64,000 nucleotides of DNA. Source: Acidobacteriota bacterium (GTDB lineage: Bacteria > Acidobacteriota > Blastocatellia > Pyrinomonadales > Pyrinomonadaceae). Below the pieces are notes generated by a model that made no database searches, had not been told where the DNA came from, and was given only the letters and a program-made list of their open reading frames with translations. Shown piece after piece: positions 7,799 to 15,441 of this stretch. Made by a program: the position numbers and the translations under genes. Every line of letters begins with the position of its first letter. The first letter of the stretch is position 1. The stretch spans positions 1 to 64,000 of the forward strand of contig JAHBSG010000004.1 of NCBI GenBank assembly GCA_019639235.1. The letters are read 5' to 3'.

Positions 7799-8797
7799 TT
7801 AGTTCAATAATCGCCCGAAACCGCACCAGCTGTTGCTGTTGTGCCAGATGATCTCGACGTCTTCGGCCTTGATGTCTTTCCACCAATATTCAAACTCCTC
7901 TTTCGAGATGTAGAACGCCGTTGGGGCGACGAGGTGATCGAAGACGATGTTGTGTTGCTCGCGCCAGCCGAAGGTGCCGAGGTGGTTGAGATAGTCGTTA
8001 TAGAAGAGCTTTTTCGCGACCGGCTTTGCCGCGATATTCGCGGGGCGATAAACGAGTTTCGTCGTCAGAAATAGCGAGAGCGTCGGCAGCTTTGAAAGCT
8101 GATAAAGCACGGGCTGCGACATCTTTGAAGTAAAGCTCTCGCGGATGGGGTTGACGTATTTCGTTATCCACTCGTTGTTCTCGGCACCATAGACCCACGC
8201 CGAAATATGCCCGCCTTTCTGCACTTTTGACGCGAGCGAAAGGAATGCCTTCTTCGGGTCGGGCGTGTGGTGAAGCACGCCGACGCTGAAGGCGTAGTCA
8301 AACGCCCGCTTGAGCGGCAGCTTAAAGATATCGCACTGGATGATGTGAGCATTCGGCAGTTCTCTCGTCAATGCAAAAGCCGATTCGACGCCATCGCCGA
8401 GGTCGATGCCGACCACCTCTTTTGCTCCCCATTGGGCTGCGAGCTTGGTGTGCCGGCCCTTGCCGCAGCCGCCTTCGAGCACGACCTTGCCTTCAAAGAA
8501 CTCGGGTTTTACGGGCTGCAGCCAGCCGAGGAACTGTTCGTTATATTTAGGGTCTTCCTGGGTGAAATGCGTCCATTGCCAGCCGAAATTCTCGGCCGTT
8601 TCTGCCTTGTCCGCCTCGATCTTGCCGAGGTCCGCAAAGCGCGGAACGCCGCGGACGACCTTATATTCGCGGTCGCACTTCTTGCAGGTCAGAACGCCTT
8701 CGATTATCTCTTTGCCTTCATAGGTGCTGGCATAAGCTAGCAAAATGTCACCGCCACAAGTCGGGCAGGCCAGAAGGTCTAGTAATTTTTCTTTCAT
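7799..8797 (-). CDS. Methyltransferase with N-terminal Trm112-like zinc ribbon
   Basis: Residues 1-55 form a Trm112/YcaR-like zinc ribbon with CPTCGG and CKKC cysteine pairs. The rest is a class I SAM methyltransferase with motif I VLEGGCGKGRHT, motif II EVVGIDLGDG and the acidic FSVGVLHHTPDP region. Such fused proteins are common in polysaccharide and lipid biosynthesis loci, where the substrate is usually a sugar or lipid intermediate. No membrane helix is obvious. It is separated from the HExxH gene by a repeat. The natural substrate cannot be named. Confidence 0.85.
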   Translation of the reverse strand: MKEKLLDLLACPTCGGDILLAYASTYEGKEIIEGVLTCKKCDREYKVVRGVPRFADLGKIEADKAETAENFGWQWTHFTQEDPKYNEQFLGWLQPVKPEFFEGKVVLEGGCGKGRHTKLAAQWGAKEVVGIDLGDGVESAFALTRELPNAHIIQCDIFKLPLKRAFDYAFSVGVLHHTPDPKKAFLSLASKVQKGGHISAWVYGAENNEWITKYVNPIRESFTSKMSQPVLYQLSKLPTLSLFLTTKLVYRPANIAAKPVAKKLFYNDYLNHLGTFGWREQHNIVFDHLVAPTAFYISKEEFEYWWKDIKAEDVEIIWHNSNSWCGFGRLLN

Positions 8798-8927
8798 TAA
8801 CGCTCGATAACAGGTATCAGCCGCGGCTTGATACGAACGAAGATGATAACAATTTTAGGATTTGCCGACCATGGACGAGGCAAGTTCTCGTCTTCTAAAG
8901 ACCGTTATTAATAAATGCTTTGACCGC

Positions 8928-9523
8928 GCTCCGTAGGAGCCTAATGTTTGTAGAAGTATCCAAGCGAACGAATAAAAAGCTCCGTAGGAGCGACCCTATT
9001 CAAAAAAATCAAAGACGAACCGCTCATCGAAGTCGACTTCAAATTGGCGCAGCATCCGGGTGTATTCGTGTCTGAAGCTCTGCTTTCTATGTCTTTCTTC
9101 CTGATTCAGGACGTATTTTGCCACATCGTCCAACTGCGATCTTGAGTATGAGAAAGCCCCAAAGCCTTCCTGCCAATAGAACCGGCCGCGTACAAGCCTC
9201 CGCCCATTTATCCATTTGCCTGACGCGGTCTTGATGTCTCGAACCAAATCGGACAGCGCGATGTCGGGGTTAATGGCGATCAGGATGTGAATGTGGTCAG
9301 CAACACCGCCAATAAGCTTTTGGCCGCGGTTCCTTATAATTCCCACGATGTATTTGAAGAGTTCCTCCTTCCATTCGGGGGCAATAAGGCCGTCACGCTC
9401 GCGAACCGCAAATACGATCTGAACGTAGATTTGTGTATAGGTATTCGCCATGGGGCCGCTCCTACGGAGCTAGGTCTTCGTTTTTTACCCTTCTTCTACA
9501 AACATGTGGCCCCTAACGGGGCC
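8928..9523. mobile_element. RAYT-type transposase unit bounded by REP-like palindromes
   Basis: The palindrome GCTCCGTAGGAGC occurs at 8928-8940 and 8979-8991, and its inverted form GCTCCTACGGAGC at 9458-9470. A second 13-bp exact inverted pair flanks these: ATGTTTGTAGAAG at 8944-8956 and CTTCTACAAACAT at 9493-9505. GGCCCCTAACGGGGCC at 9508-9523 is another hairpin. All surround one IS200-like transposase gene. This is the architecture of a REP-associated tyrosine transposase locus; the ends of the mobile unit are inferred. Confidence 0.75.
8996..9451 (-). CDS. IS200/IS605-like Y1 transposase (RAYT type)
   Basis: 151-residue single-strand DNA transposase of the HUH family. The HUH motif is HIHILI near residue 66. 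The catalytic Tyr is probably in the SQLDDVAKYVLNQEERH helix. The WQEGFGAFSYS segment before it is typical of IS200-like and RAYT proteins. The gene is intact and framed by GCTCCGTAGGAGC palindromes on both sides, which favours a domesticated REP-associated transposase over a free insertion sequence. The ATG at 9451 lies 6 bp inside the downstream palindrome (9458). Confidence 0.9.
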   Translation of the reverse strand: MANTYTQIYVQIVFAVRERDGLIAPEWKEELFKYIVGIIRNRGQKLIGGVADHIHILIAINPDIALSDLVRDIKTASGKWINGRRLVRGRFYWQEGFGAFSYSRSQLDDVAKYVLNQEERHRKQSFRHEYTRMLRQFEVDFDERFVFDFFE

Positions 9524-9537
9524 GGCTTGACAGCTCT

Positions 9538-9999
9538 CTAGAAATATAACTTCTCGAAAAGGTAACTTTGGAGGTCACGCAAATGCCTTCCCCAATGGGT
9601 ACGGTACATTTCCTTGAAATGCCATAAAGCATCGTCAACACTCGTGTTCTCCCAACACCAAATTACTTCCTCCATTTCTCCGGTGATATCGCAAATATCA
9701 TCAATGGCGTCGCCAACGGCTACCTCGCCTGCGCCAATATTTTCGTTGATATCGAGAACAACGTTATACAAACCTAGATTTGGGAAATTACGGACCACAA
9801 TCTCTCTTAGTGCTGCATAATCTCTTAGGAGTACTTCGGGATAATCAGTTTCGTCAAAGATGTAATCAGCGAAATGGATTGCCAAGGCAAGGCGATCCAG
9901 AGCGAGATAGAGATTCTCTTCGCGTTCGTCAACAGGAAGGTCTCCTAACACTACATCCAAGAAAAACTCGACCGCTTGCCGTATTTCTTCTCTCGTCAC
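9538..9999 (-). CDS. Acidic protein of unknown function, possibly DUF5063-like
   Basis: 153-residue, strongly acidic, helical protein with no signal or membrane segment. The closing pattern (GDAIDDICDITGEMEEVIWC, ENTSVDDALWHFKEMYRTHW, GRHLRDLQSYL) recalls DUF5063 proteins, but I cannot confirm this by search. It starts with GTG at 9999, overlapping the stop of the next gene as GTGA, so the two are almost surely translated together. Immunity or accessory roles are common for such paired acidic proteins; here it is a guess. Confidence 0.6.
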   Translation of the reverse strand: MTREEIRQAVEFFLDVVLGDLPVDEREENLYLALDRLALAIHFADYIFDETDYPEVLLRDYAALREIVVRNFPNLGLYNVVLDINENIGAGEVAVGDAIDDICDITGEMEEVIWCWENTSVDDALWHFKEMYRTHWGRHLRDLQSYLFEKLYF

Positions 10000-10484
10000 C
10001 TGGCTCTTGCTTTGAATTCTTCGTATTCGCGATACGGGAACGGCTGGCGCCAGTTGAATTCGAATTCGTCGGTTTCACGGTCTTCGTAAAGTCGGGCGAA
10101 AGTCTCGCCGAAGGCACGGACTATCTCGGCGATCGGGCCGGTGTGTGAGTAGACCAGTTCGCGCGTCGCTGCGTCGCGTTCGTCGGTCGGGTATTGATAG
10201 ATCTCGATGGTCAGTTCATCGCCGTTTCGAACGAAATGAAAATCGAATTCTTCCGGGTCGCGGTTCCATTGGAGCAAATACTCGTTCGAGCTTGCACCCT
10301 CCCCATCGGTCGGGCTTCCGCCTTTGGAGGCGATCGCCGTCAGGATCCGCATCAGGTCCGGCAGGGCCGTCTCGTGCGGCGAATGGGCAGTCGTCGTATG
10401 AAATTCATTCACGCCGTCGAAAAATCCGATCGACATCCATCCGCACTGCGGGCTATTGAAACTTATTTCAAGTTTATCTGCCAT
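9996..10484 (-). CDS. Acidic protein of unknown function, coupled to the next gene
   Basis: 162 residues, no signal peptide. It opens with KLEISFNSPQCGWMSIGFF and has an aromatic and acidic C-terminus (DEFEFNWRQPFPYREYEEF). I do not recognise the family. It is the first gene of a two-gene unit; its stop codon overlaps the GTG start of the downstream acidic protein by 4 bp. Upstream lies an AT-rich inverted repeat shared with the divergent thyA gene. The compact pair of small acidic proteins resembles immunity-protein pairs, but no toxin is nearby. Confidence 0.65.
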   Translation of the reverse strand: MADKLEISFNSPQCGWMSIGFFDGVNEFHTTTAHSPHETALPDLMRILTAIASKGGSPTDGEGASSNEYLLQWNRDPEEFDFHFVRNGDELTIEIYQYPTDERDAATRELVYSHTGPIAEIVRAFGETFARLYEDRETDEFEFNWRQPFPYREYEEFKARAR

Positions 10485-10500
10485 AAAAACTACTCCGACA

Positions 10501-10594
10501 ATTGTAAATTGTTAATTGGTGATTGTTAATTGGTAGCGAAAGAATCTGACATCTTCTTCCAATTAACAATTTTTCAATTAACAATTTACAATTA
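10501..10594. repeat. AT-rich word-built inverted repeat (AATTGTTAATTG family)
   Basis: The left arm (10501-10534) contains ATTGTAAATTGTTAATTGGT and the right arm (10558-10594) contains CCAATTAACAATTTTTCAAT. The arms are reverse complements made of the word (T)TGTTAATTGG. It fills the gap between the divergent acidic-protein operon and thyA, and ends six bases before the thyA ATG, so it must include or displace both promoters. Confidence 0.75.
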
Positions 10595-10599
10595 AGCGA

Positions 10600-11445
10600 A
10601 TGCACCAATATCACGATCTGTTAAGGCATGTTTTGGCGAACGGGACGCGGCATGACGACCGGACGGGCGTCGGGACGATCTCGGCGTTCGGTTATCAAAC
10701 GCGGTTCGATCTGCGTGCGGGTTTCCCGATAGTGACGACGAAACGCGTGCCGTTTCGCTGGGTCGCGGAAGAGCTTTTCTGGTTCTTGAGCGGTTCGACC
10801 GATGAGGCCGATCTGCGTGCCCGCGGCGTCGATATCTGGCAGGAATGGGCGACTGCGGAGCAGACGGCGAGGTTTGGCAGGGAAGAAGGCGACCTCGGGC
10901 CGGTTTACGGCTATCTTTGGCGGTCGTTTGGCGGTGACTATCCGCAGCAGAACGGCGTTGACCAGATCGCGAGGCTGATCCGCGAGATCGAGACGAACCC
11001 GAATTCGCGGCGGCTGATCGTGACGGGCTGGAACCCGGAGACATGCGACGACGTCGCATTGCCGCCGTGCCACACGCTCTTTCAATTCAAGGTCGATGGT
11101 GGACGGACGCTGCATTGCCAGCTTTACCAGCGTTCGGCGGATGCGTTTCTGGGCGTGCCGTTCAATATCTCAAGCTACGCACTGATGACACACCTGGTCG
11201 CCCATGTCTGCGGGCTTGAGGTCGGTGAGTTCATACATACATTCGGCGACCTGCACATCTATTCCAACCACCTCGAACAGGTCGAGGAACTCCTCTCGCG
11301 GAAACCTTTAGAATTGCCGACGCTCGAAATACAGAACGCCGAGAACCTGAAAGGCCTCGACGGTTTGCTCGATTTCAAATTTGAGAATCTGAAATTAAAT
11401 AACTATCAGTCACACGGGAAGATAGCAGCACCGGTCGCGGTTTAG
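10600..11445 (+). CDS. thyA: Thymidylate synthase
   Basis: Converts dUMP to dTMP with methylene-tetrahydrofolate. The catalytic cysteine is Cys157 in [30 protein letters not shown] (dUMP and folate contacts) and [13 protein letters not shown] follow as in all ThyA proteins; the R-x-G motif [10 protein letters not shown] is near the N-terminus. At 281 residues it is close to the usual 264, lengthened slightly near the C-terminus. The reading frame continues through [14 protein letters not shown] at the end, matching the conserved C-terminal closing loop. The start is just after an AT-rich repeat. Confidence 0.97.
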   Translation: MHQYHDLLRHVLANGTRHDDRTGVGTISAFGYQTRFDLRAGFPIVTTKRVPFRWVAEELFWFLSGSTDEADLRARGVDIWQEWATAEQTARFGREEGDLGPVYGYLWRSFGGDYPQQNGVDQIARLIREIETNPNSRRLIVTGWNPETCDDVALPPCHTLFQFKVDGGRTLHCQLYQRSADAFLGVPFNISSYALMTHLVAHVCGLEVGEFIHTFGDLHIYSNHLEQVEELLSRKPLELPTLEIQNAENLKGLDGLLDFKFENLKLNNYQSHGKIAAPVAV

Positions 11446-11508
11446 TTTGAAGAATTCATGAAGACTCTTGGTCTTGGCCATACCGCCGTTTCAATCCAGA
11501 TTTGTTCA

Positions 11509-11538
11509 TTGCACATACATATAAGCTATATGTATAAT
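11509..11538 (+). promoter_or_regulatory. brnTA promoter with palindromic operator
   Basis: A -35 box TTGCAC (11509-11514) and -10 box TATAAT (11533-11538) are 18 bp apart. Between and over the -10 is an inverted repeat with 9-bp arms, ATACATATA (11515-11523) and TATATGTAT (11527-11535). This is a likely site for autorepression by BrnA, as known for this family. The -10 box ends 8 bases before the brnT ATG at 11547, so the mRNA may be leaderless. Confidence 0.75.
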
Positions 11539-11546
11539 AGACACTA

Positions 11547-11828
11547 ATGATCACTTGGGACGAAAGGAAGCGAAAGCAGGTGATCAAACACCACGGTGTC
11601 GATCTCGGCAAACTGGCGGATGTTCTTTCGGATCCATATGCGATCCATAACAGCGACCGCGAGCATTCGGATACCGAAGAGCGATGGTTGACTATCGGTC
11701 GGTCGGCTGAATATGGAATTGTTGCGGTGGTCTATACGTTTCGCGGCGAGGATGTACGGTTGATAACGGCAAGACGTGCTGAACGATGGATGGTGAGGAT
11801 GTATGAAAAGCAAAGAAAGAGAACATGA
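11547..11828 (+). CDS. brnT: BrnT-type ribonuclease toxin
   Basis: 93-residue toxin of the BrnT/BrnA type II system, a RelE-fold mRNA interferase. Family features visible are the ITWDERKRKQVIKHHGVD opening (usually W-D-xx-K), EERWLTIG in the middle and the closing VRLITARRAERWMVRMYE with the conserved RxAxxxE-like segment. It comes first, with the antitoxin second, as is usual for brnTA. The end overlaps the brnA start by 26 bp. Transcription probably starts at or next to the ATG from the palindromic promoter. Confidence 0.9.
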   Translation: MITWDERKRKQVIKHHGVDLGKLADVLSDPYAIHNSDREHSDTEERWLTIGRSAEYGIVAVVYTFRGEDVRLITARRAERWMVRMYEKQRKRT

Positions 11829-12153
11829 CGACGAGGTTTTCGCCGACGAGGCGGCGTTCAACAAACGCTTTCGAAGGCTCGCGGGCGCAGAACTTGCCGA
11901 TCACAAGAAACACCTTGCCAATGCCGTAGGCGAGAAGAAAAGCCGCATCACCATCTACTTCGATTCGGATGTCATCGAGACCTTTAAGCAAAGGGCAGAG
12001 ACCGAGGGCGTCGGCTATCAGACCCTAATGAACCGGGCTCTTCGGGATGCCGTTAAGAGTGACATTACCAAGTTGAAGCAAGAAAGCGTGAAGGAAGATA
12101 TTTTGAGCGACAAGCGTTTTCTCCGTCGGCTCAAGACCGCACTTTCGAGTTGA
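11803..12153 (+). CDS. brnA: BrnA-type antitoxin
   Basis: 116-residue antitoxin that binds BrnT and represses its own operon. The C-terminal ribbon-helix-helix is clear: RITIYFDSDVIETFKQRAET (strand and first helix) then GYQTLMNRALRDAV. The N-terminus is charged and acidic, as in BrnA, where it contacts the toxin. The gene overlaps brnT. The likely operator is the inverted repeat at 11515-11535. It ends 25 bp before the stop of the convergent OmpA-like gene. Confidence 0.9.
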   Translation: MKSKEREHDDEVFADEAAFNKRFRRLAGAELADHKKHLANAVGEKKSRITIYFDSDVIETFKQRAETEGVGYQTLMNRALRDAVKSDITKLKQESVKEDILSDKRFLRRLKTALSS

Positions 12154-12178
12154 ACAATCCTTAAAATTACTATTCCTC

Positions 12179-13405
12179 TTACTGCCGGACGACCGAGTAT
12201 TCGATCCGGCGGTTATAGAATTTGCCGAGGTCGGTGTCGTTGGTCGTTTTCGGACGGGTAGGGCCGTAGCCTTTTGTTTGAAGAGCTTCGGGGCGGACGC
12301 CGAAAGTGACGAGGGCATCTTTCACGGCCTTTGCACGGTTGTCGGAAAGCGTTTGGTTCGAGGCGTCGCTGCCAACGTTGTCCGTATGGCCGCCGACCTC
12401 AAGCACGACCGAAGGCGGAAGCTTCTGGATGAATCCGGCACCTTTCTTTAGGGCTTCCATCCGTTTCGCGGGGATGTCGAACTTGCCGCTCTCGAAATTG
12501 ATAATCAGGATGTTCAGAGCGTTCTTAAGCTGCTCTGCGGTGAATGGATCGGGCAGCCCGTCAAGGGCCGCGTTGTAGCAGCGTTCCGCCTTATCCTCTT
12601 CGCCAAGCCCGATGCGCGAACAATCCTCGCCGGGCTTGACGGCCGCCTGCCGACAGCGGGCGACGACCTCGCGCTTGCTCGAATTTACCGTTGCCGCTTC
12701 GCACTCGAATGCCGGATGAACTATGGTTATCGTGCGGTCGCCGCCGGGCCTTAAGTTCTGAAGCAACCTTGAGCCATCGGGCTGTTCGACTCCCCAAAGA
12801 ACGCCGTCAACGAAAATGTCGGCACCGATCGGCGGGTTGCGGACGACCGCATTGTAATTCGAGCCCGAATAATTCCAGAGAAGTACACCGACCAGTACCA
12901 CGACCGCGAACATGAACATCGCGAGCAAGCCTGCCGCCGCCCAAACCCAGCCGGGAATTCCGCCCTGGGCCTTTGCTGCCGCCTGCTCTTCGGCTGCGAC
13001 CTCGCCGGGTGTTGGCGGGACCTGCTCGTATTTTTGCCTTAGGTCGTCGGGAAGTTGGAAGTACGGCGTCGTCTTGCCGTAGCCTTCGTCGCCGCGTCCG
13101 CCGCCAAAGTCCGTATCCGGCACGCGGATGTTTGCCTGTGTCGCCCCCCAATCGACCTCGGGGGCTTTGCGGGAACCGGGATGCATCGTCTTGCCGAAAT
13201 CATCGTTGTCGATGTCGATCGGCTTGATGTTGGCAACGGTCTTGCCCCATTCGTCGGCGGTCGGCTGTTTGGGATAGTTGTAGTTCGTCTTGCTCCAATT
13301 GTCCCCGCCACCTGACGCACCGCTCCCGCCCGGCACCTTGATGTTAGGTACGGTCTCGGAAAAATCATCGGGCGGCGGCCCCGGTTTTTGGTTCGAATCA
13401 CTCAC
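12179..13405 (-). CDS. OmpA-like protein with repeat-rich cytoplasmic tail
   Basis: 408 residues. Residues 1-150 are proline- and acid-rich, probably disordered, and hold six copies of a motif aromatic-[GS]-x-Thr (DFSET, NWSKT, EWGKT, DFGKT, DWGAT, GYGKT; Thr at about 18, 40, 56, 73, 89, 112). A single membrane helix (about 153-177) follows, then a PEGA-like beta segment (GADIFVDGVLWG). The last 110 residues are an OmpA C-terminal peptidoglycan-binding domain (EVGGHTDNVGSDASNQTLSD, NRRIEYSV). The topology suggests an inner-membrane protein with the tail in the cytoplasm and OmpA domain on the wall. The threonine motifs could be kinase targets; that is inference. Confidence 0.85.
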   Translation of the reverse strand: MSDSNQKPGPPPDDFSETVPNIKVPGGSGASGGGDNWSKTNYNYPKQPTADEWGKTVANIKPIDIDNDDFGKTMHPGSRKAPEVDWGATQANIRVPDTDFGGGRGDEGYGKTTPYFQLPDDLRQKYEQVPPTPGEVAAEEQAAAKAQGGIPGWVWAAAGLLAMFMFAVVVLVGVLLWNYSGSNYNAVVRNPPIGADIFVDGVLWGVEQPDGSRLLQNLRPGGDRTITIVHPAFECEAATVNSSKREVVARCRQAAVKPGEDCSRIGLGEEDKAERCYNAALDGLPDPFTAEQLKNALNILIINFESGKFDIPAKRMEALKKGAGFIQKLPPSVVLEVGGHTDNVGSDASNQTLSDNRAKAVKDALVTFGVRPEALQTKGYGPTRPKTTNDTDLGKFYNRRIEYSVVRQ

Positions 13406-13482
13406 GATCGGACGGCAAAGGCCAAACTTTGACTAGGCAGATTGTAACACAACCCGCTCAAAAACCGGTCGATGGACTGGAA

Positions 13483-14385
13483 CTATTTGAGGGTCGGCGG
13501 CTGGGCGTTCTTGGCTCGGATCGCGATGCCCTCGTTGGCAAGAACAAGCAGGCGGCGATTATCGAAAGAGGTCGTATTTACAGGGATGTAGGACAGAAGA
13601 TAGCGGTTCTTTCTGAGCTCGTCGCAGATGAATTTCGCGGCCTGCTGGGCCTCATCAAGCGGGAACGCGAGCCCGCCGGTTCCTTCCGTCAACTGTGTTA
13701 TAACGGCACCGGCTTTCGGTTTTCCGCCTCGGTAGGCTCCGCCGGTTCGGTCCGGAACCTGAAGCGCATAAACGGTAATGTTCTGCGACTGCACCTCGGC
13801 GAACATCTCTTCGAACGAGACCTTGCTGCCGCGGTCAAGCCCGTCGCCGATGACAACAACGACCGTTTTTCGCGAGCCGGGCATCAGCGGGAGCAGAACC
13901 TCGCGGACCGTCGCGCTCATCGCGTCAAAAAGATTCGGGTTGCCCTGTTTGCGGAACGATTTGAGCGAGGCCTCAAGCTTTTCGGCACTGTCCGTCCATT
14001 CCTGAATGATCTCAGGCTTTTCGTCATAAGCGACGACGAAAAGCTGGTCGCCGTCGAAGATCTCGTAGGCGAATTCCATTACTGCCTTTTGCAGCTTTTC
14101 TATGTCGGCAGGGACAGTTTGCGAGTTATCGACAAGCAGGACGATCCTCGCCGGCGAGGGGTCGAAGCTGAAGTTGCGGATGCGTTGCTCGACCCCGTTC
14201 TCATAGAGAAAGAAGCTATCAGCCGTCAGCGGCTCTTTCTTATCGTCCGTCCGCCAGGCGGTTACATTGACAACAACGCCTTCAAGGTCCCCGCCGCGTG
14301 AACTGTGCCGCGATTGAGCCCCGGCCAATCCCGCAAGCAAAGCTGCGAGGGCCGTAATGAGCAGGGCTTTTTTGGCAGATCTCAT
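13483..14385 (-). CDS. Secreted VWFA-related acidobacterial protein
   Basis: Von Willebrand A-type domain behind a signal peptide. The start at 14385 gives MRSAKKALLITALAALLAG with cleavage after GAQ. The MIDAS-like motif is LLVDNSQT (family form DxSxS/T), with VIGDGLDRG later. The N-terminal strand VTAWRTDDKKEPLTADSFFL is the usual region before the A domain in the acidobacterial VWFA subfamily. It follows fmdB after 4 bp on the same strand. Function of this subfamily is not established; similar proteins occur at 20718 and 21798. Confidence 0.85.
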   Translation of the reverse strand: MRSAKKALLITALAALLAGLAGAQSRHSSRGGDLEGVVVNVTAWRTDDKKEPLTADSFFLYENGVEQRIRNFSFDPSPARIVLLVDNSQTVPADIEKLQKAVMEFAYEIFDGDQLFVVAYDEKPEIIQEWTDSAEKLEASLKSFRKQGNPNLFDAMSATVREVLLPLMPGSRKTVVVVIGDGLDRGSKVSFEEMFAEVQSQNITVYALQVPDRTGGAYRGGKPKAGAVITQLTEGTGGLAFPLDEAQQAAKFICDELRKNRYLLSYIPVNTTSFDNRRLLVLANEGIAIRAKNAQPPTLK

Positions 14386-14389
14386 CGGG

Positions 14390-14692
14390 TCAATCCTTCG
14401 ATGGGCCGGAAGTGGCCGCACTTTCGCTTTTCGCTTTTGATGCAGGTTCGGCCCCGGAGGTTGATTCCGAACTGGAACTTTTCTCGCCGGAAGCTTTTTC
14501 CGAGCCGCCTTGCTTTTTCGAATAATCGGTTATGTACCAGCCCGCGCCCTTGAACTGGAACCCCGAAAGCGACCATTGCTTTTCAAGCGAGCCGCCGCAT
14601 TCCTCACATATCTTTAGCGGTTCGTCTGTGACCTTTTGTCTTTTTTCAATATGCTGCCCGCACTCGCGACAGCGGTATTCGTAGATCGGCAT
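14390..14692 (-). CDS. FmdB-type zinc-ribbon protein
   Basis: 100-residue small protein. The FmdB zinc ribbon is clear: MPIYEYRCRECGQHIEKRQK with CxxC, then CEECGG, then WSLSGFQFKGAGWYITDY. The tail from residue 65 is Ser/Glu/Lys-rich and low complexity, as often seen in this family. FmdB proteins are widely called putative regulators, but the molecular role is unproven. It probably starts a two-gene operon with the VWFA protein. Confidence 0.9.
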   Translation of the reverse strand: MPIYEYRCRECGQHIEKRQKVTDEPLKICEECGGSLEKQWSLSGFQFKGAGWYITDYSKKQGGSEKASGEKSSSSESTSGAEPASKAKSESAATSGPSKD

Positions 14693-14845
14693 AACAATAA
14701 AATCGAATCTCTAAGGGCTTAATTCTTATCGCGTTGCGGCCGGGTTTAGAAATCTTTACAACCGAACCGCATCTGTTAACATTCTAACTTCGAAATCGCT
14801 GGGTGAAAAGCGTTTTGCCCGGTCTGAACGCTTTTCGGGGAGAAT

Positions 14846-15430
14846 ATGATGAAGCAATTATTTCTTGGATTTCTTTTTGTCTTTGTGGTGGCGGGCGGTG
14901 CATTTGCGCAGGGAAGCCAGCCAAAGCTCGAGGCGGTGCCGAAGGTCGAACTCGACCGATACCTCGGTAAGTGGTATGAGATCGCTAAGTACCCGAACAA
15001 GTTTCAAAAGCAGTGCGTCGGCAACACGACCGCGACATATTCGCGAAAGCAGAATGGCCGGCTTGAGGTGCTAAATGAGTGCCTGAAAAAGGACGGCACG
15101 ATGGAGGCCGCAAAGGGCGAGGCGAAGATCGCCGATAAGCAAACGAACTCTAAGCTCAAGGTGCGTTTTGCACCGGGTTTTATATCGTTCCTGCCGTTCG
15201 TTTGGGCTAATTACTGGGTCATTGACCTTGCACCGGATTATTCCTATGCGGTCATCGGCGAGCCCGGCCGCGATTACTTCTGGATCTTGGCTCGCGAGCC
15301 CGAGATGGACGACGCGACGTATCAGCAGATCCTGCGAAAGGCGGAGTCGATGGGGTTCAATCCCGGACGGGTAGAAAAAACGCCGCAGGGCGTCGAAGCC
15401 ATCCGCGGCGGTGTTTTGAACAGGTCGTAG
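14846..15430 (+). CDS. Bacterial lipocalin (Blc-like), exported
   Basis: Eight-strand beta-barrel lipocalin that binds hydrophobic ligands. The first conserved motif is GKWYEIAKYPNKFQ, and the family block YAVIGEPGRDYFWILAREPE matches the Blc branch. The signal peptide (MMKQLFLGFLFVFVVAGGAF) ends in AFAQG with no lipobox Cys, so the mature protein is likely periplasmic rather than a lipoprotein. Two ATG codons are adjacent at 14846 and 14849; the GGGGAG ribosome-binding site (14837-14842) gives better spacing to the second. It is convergent with trxB. Confidence 0.9.
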   Translation: MMKQLFLGFLFVFVVAGGAFAQGSQPKLEAVPKVELDRYLGKWYEIAKYPNKFQKQCVGNTTATYSRKQNGRLEVLNECLKKDGTMEAAKGEAKIADKQTNSKLKVRFAPGFISFLPFVWANYWVIDLAPDYSYAVIGEPGRDYFWILAREPEMDDATYQQILRKAESMGFNPGRVEKTPQGVEAIRGGVLNRS

Positions 15431-15441
15431 TTTCTTGATCT

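Noticed and set aside
7108-7851. 247-codon plus-strand frame across the HExxH gene
   Set aside because: It runs into the intergenic repeat and has no family features; the minus frame has a coherent motif.
8928-9523. CRISPR array
   Set aside because: The palindromes are irregularly spaced, occur in both orientations and there are no regular spacers or cas genes.
13429-14301. 290-codon plus-strand frame across the VWFA gene
   Set aside because: The opposite strand has signal peptide and MIDAS motif; the plus frame has neither.
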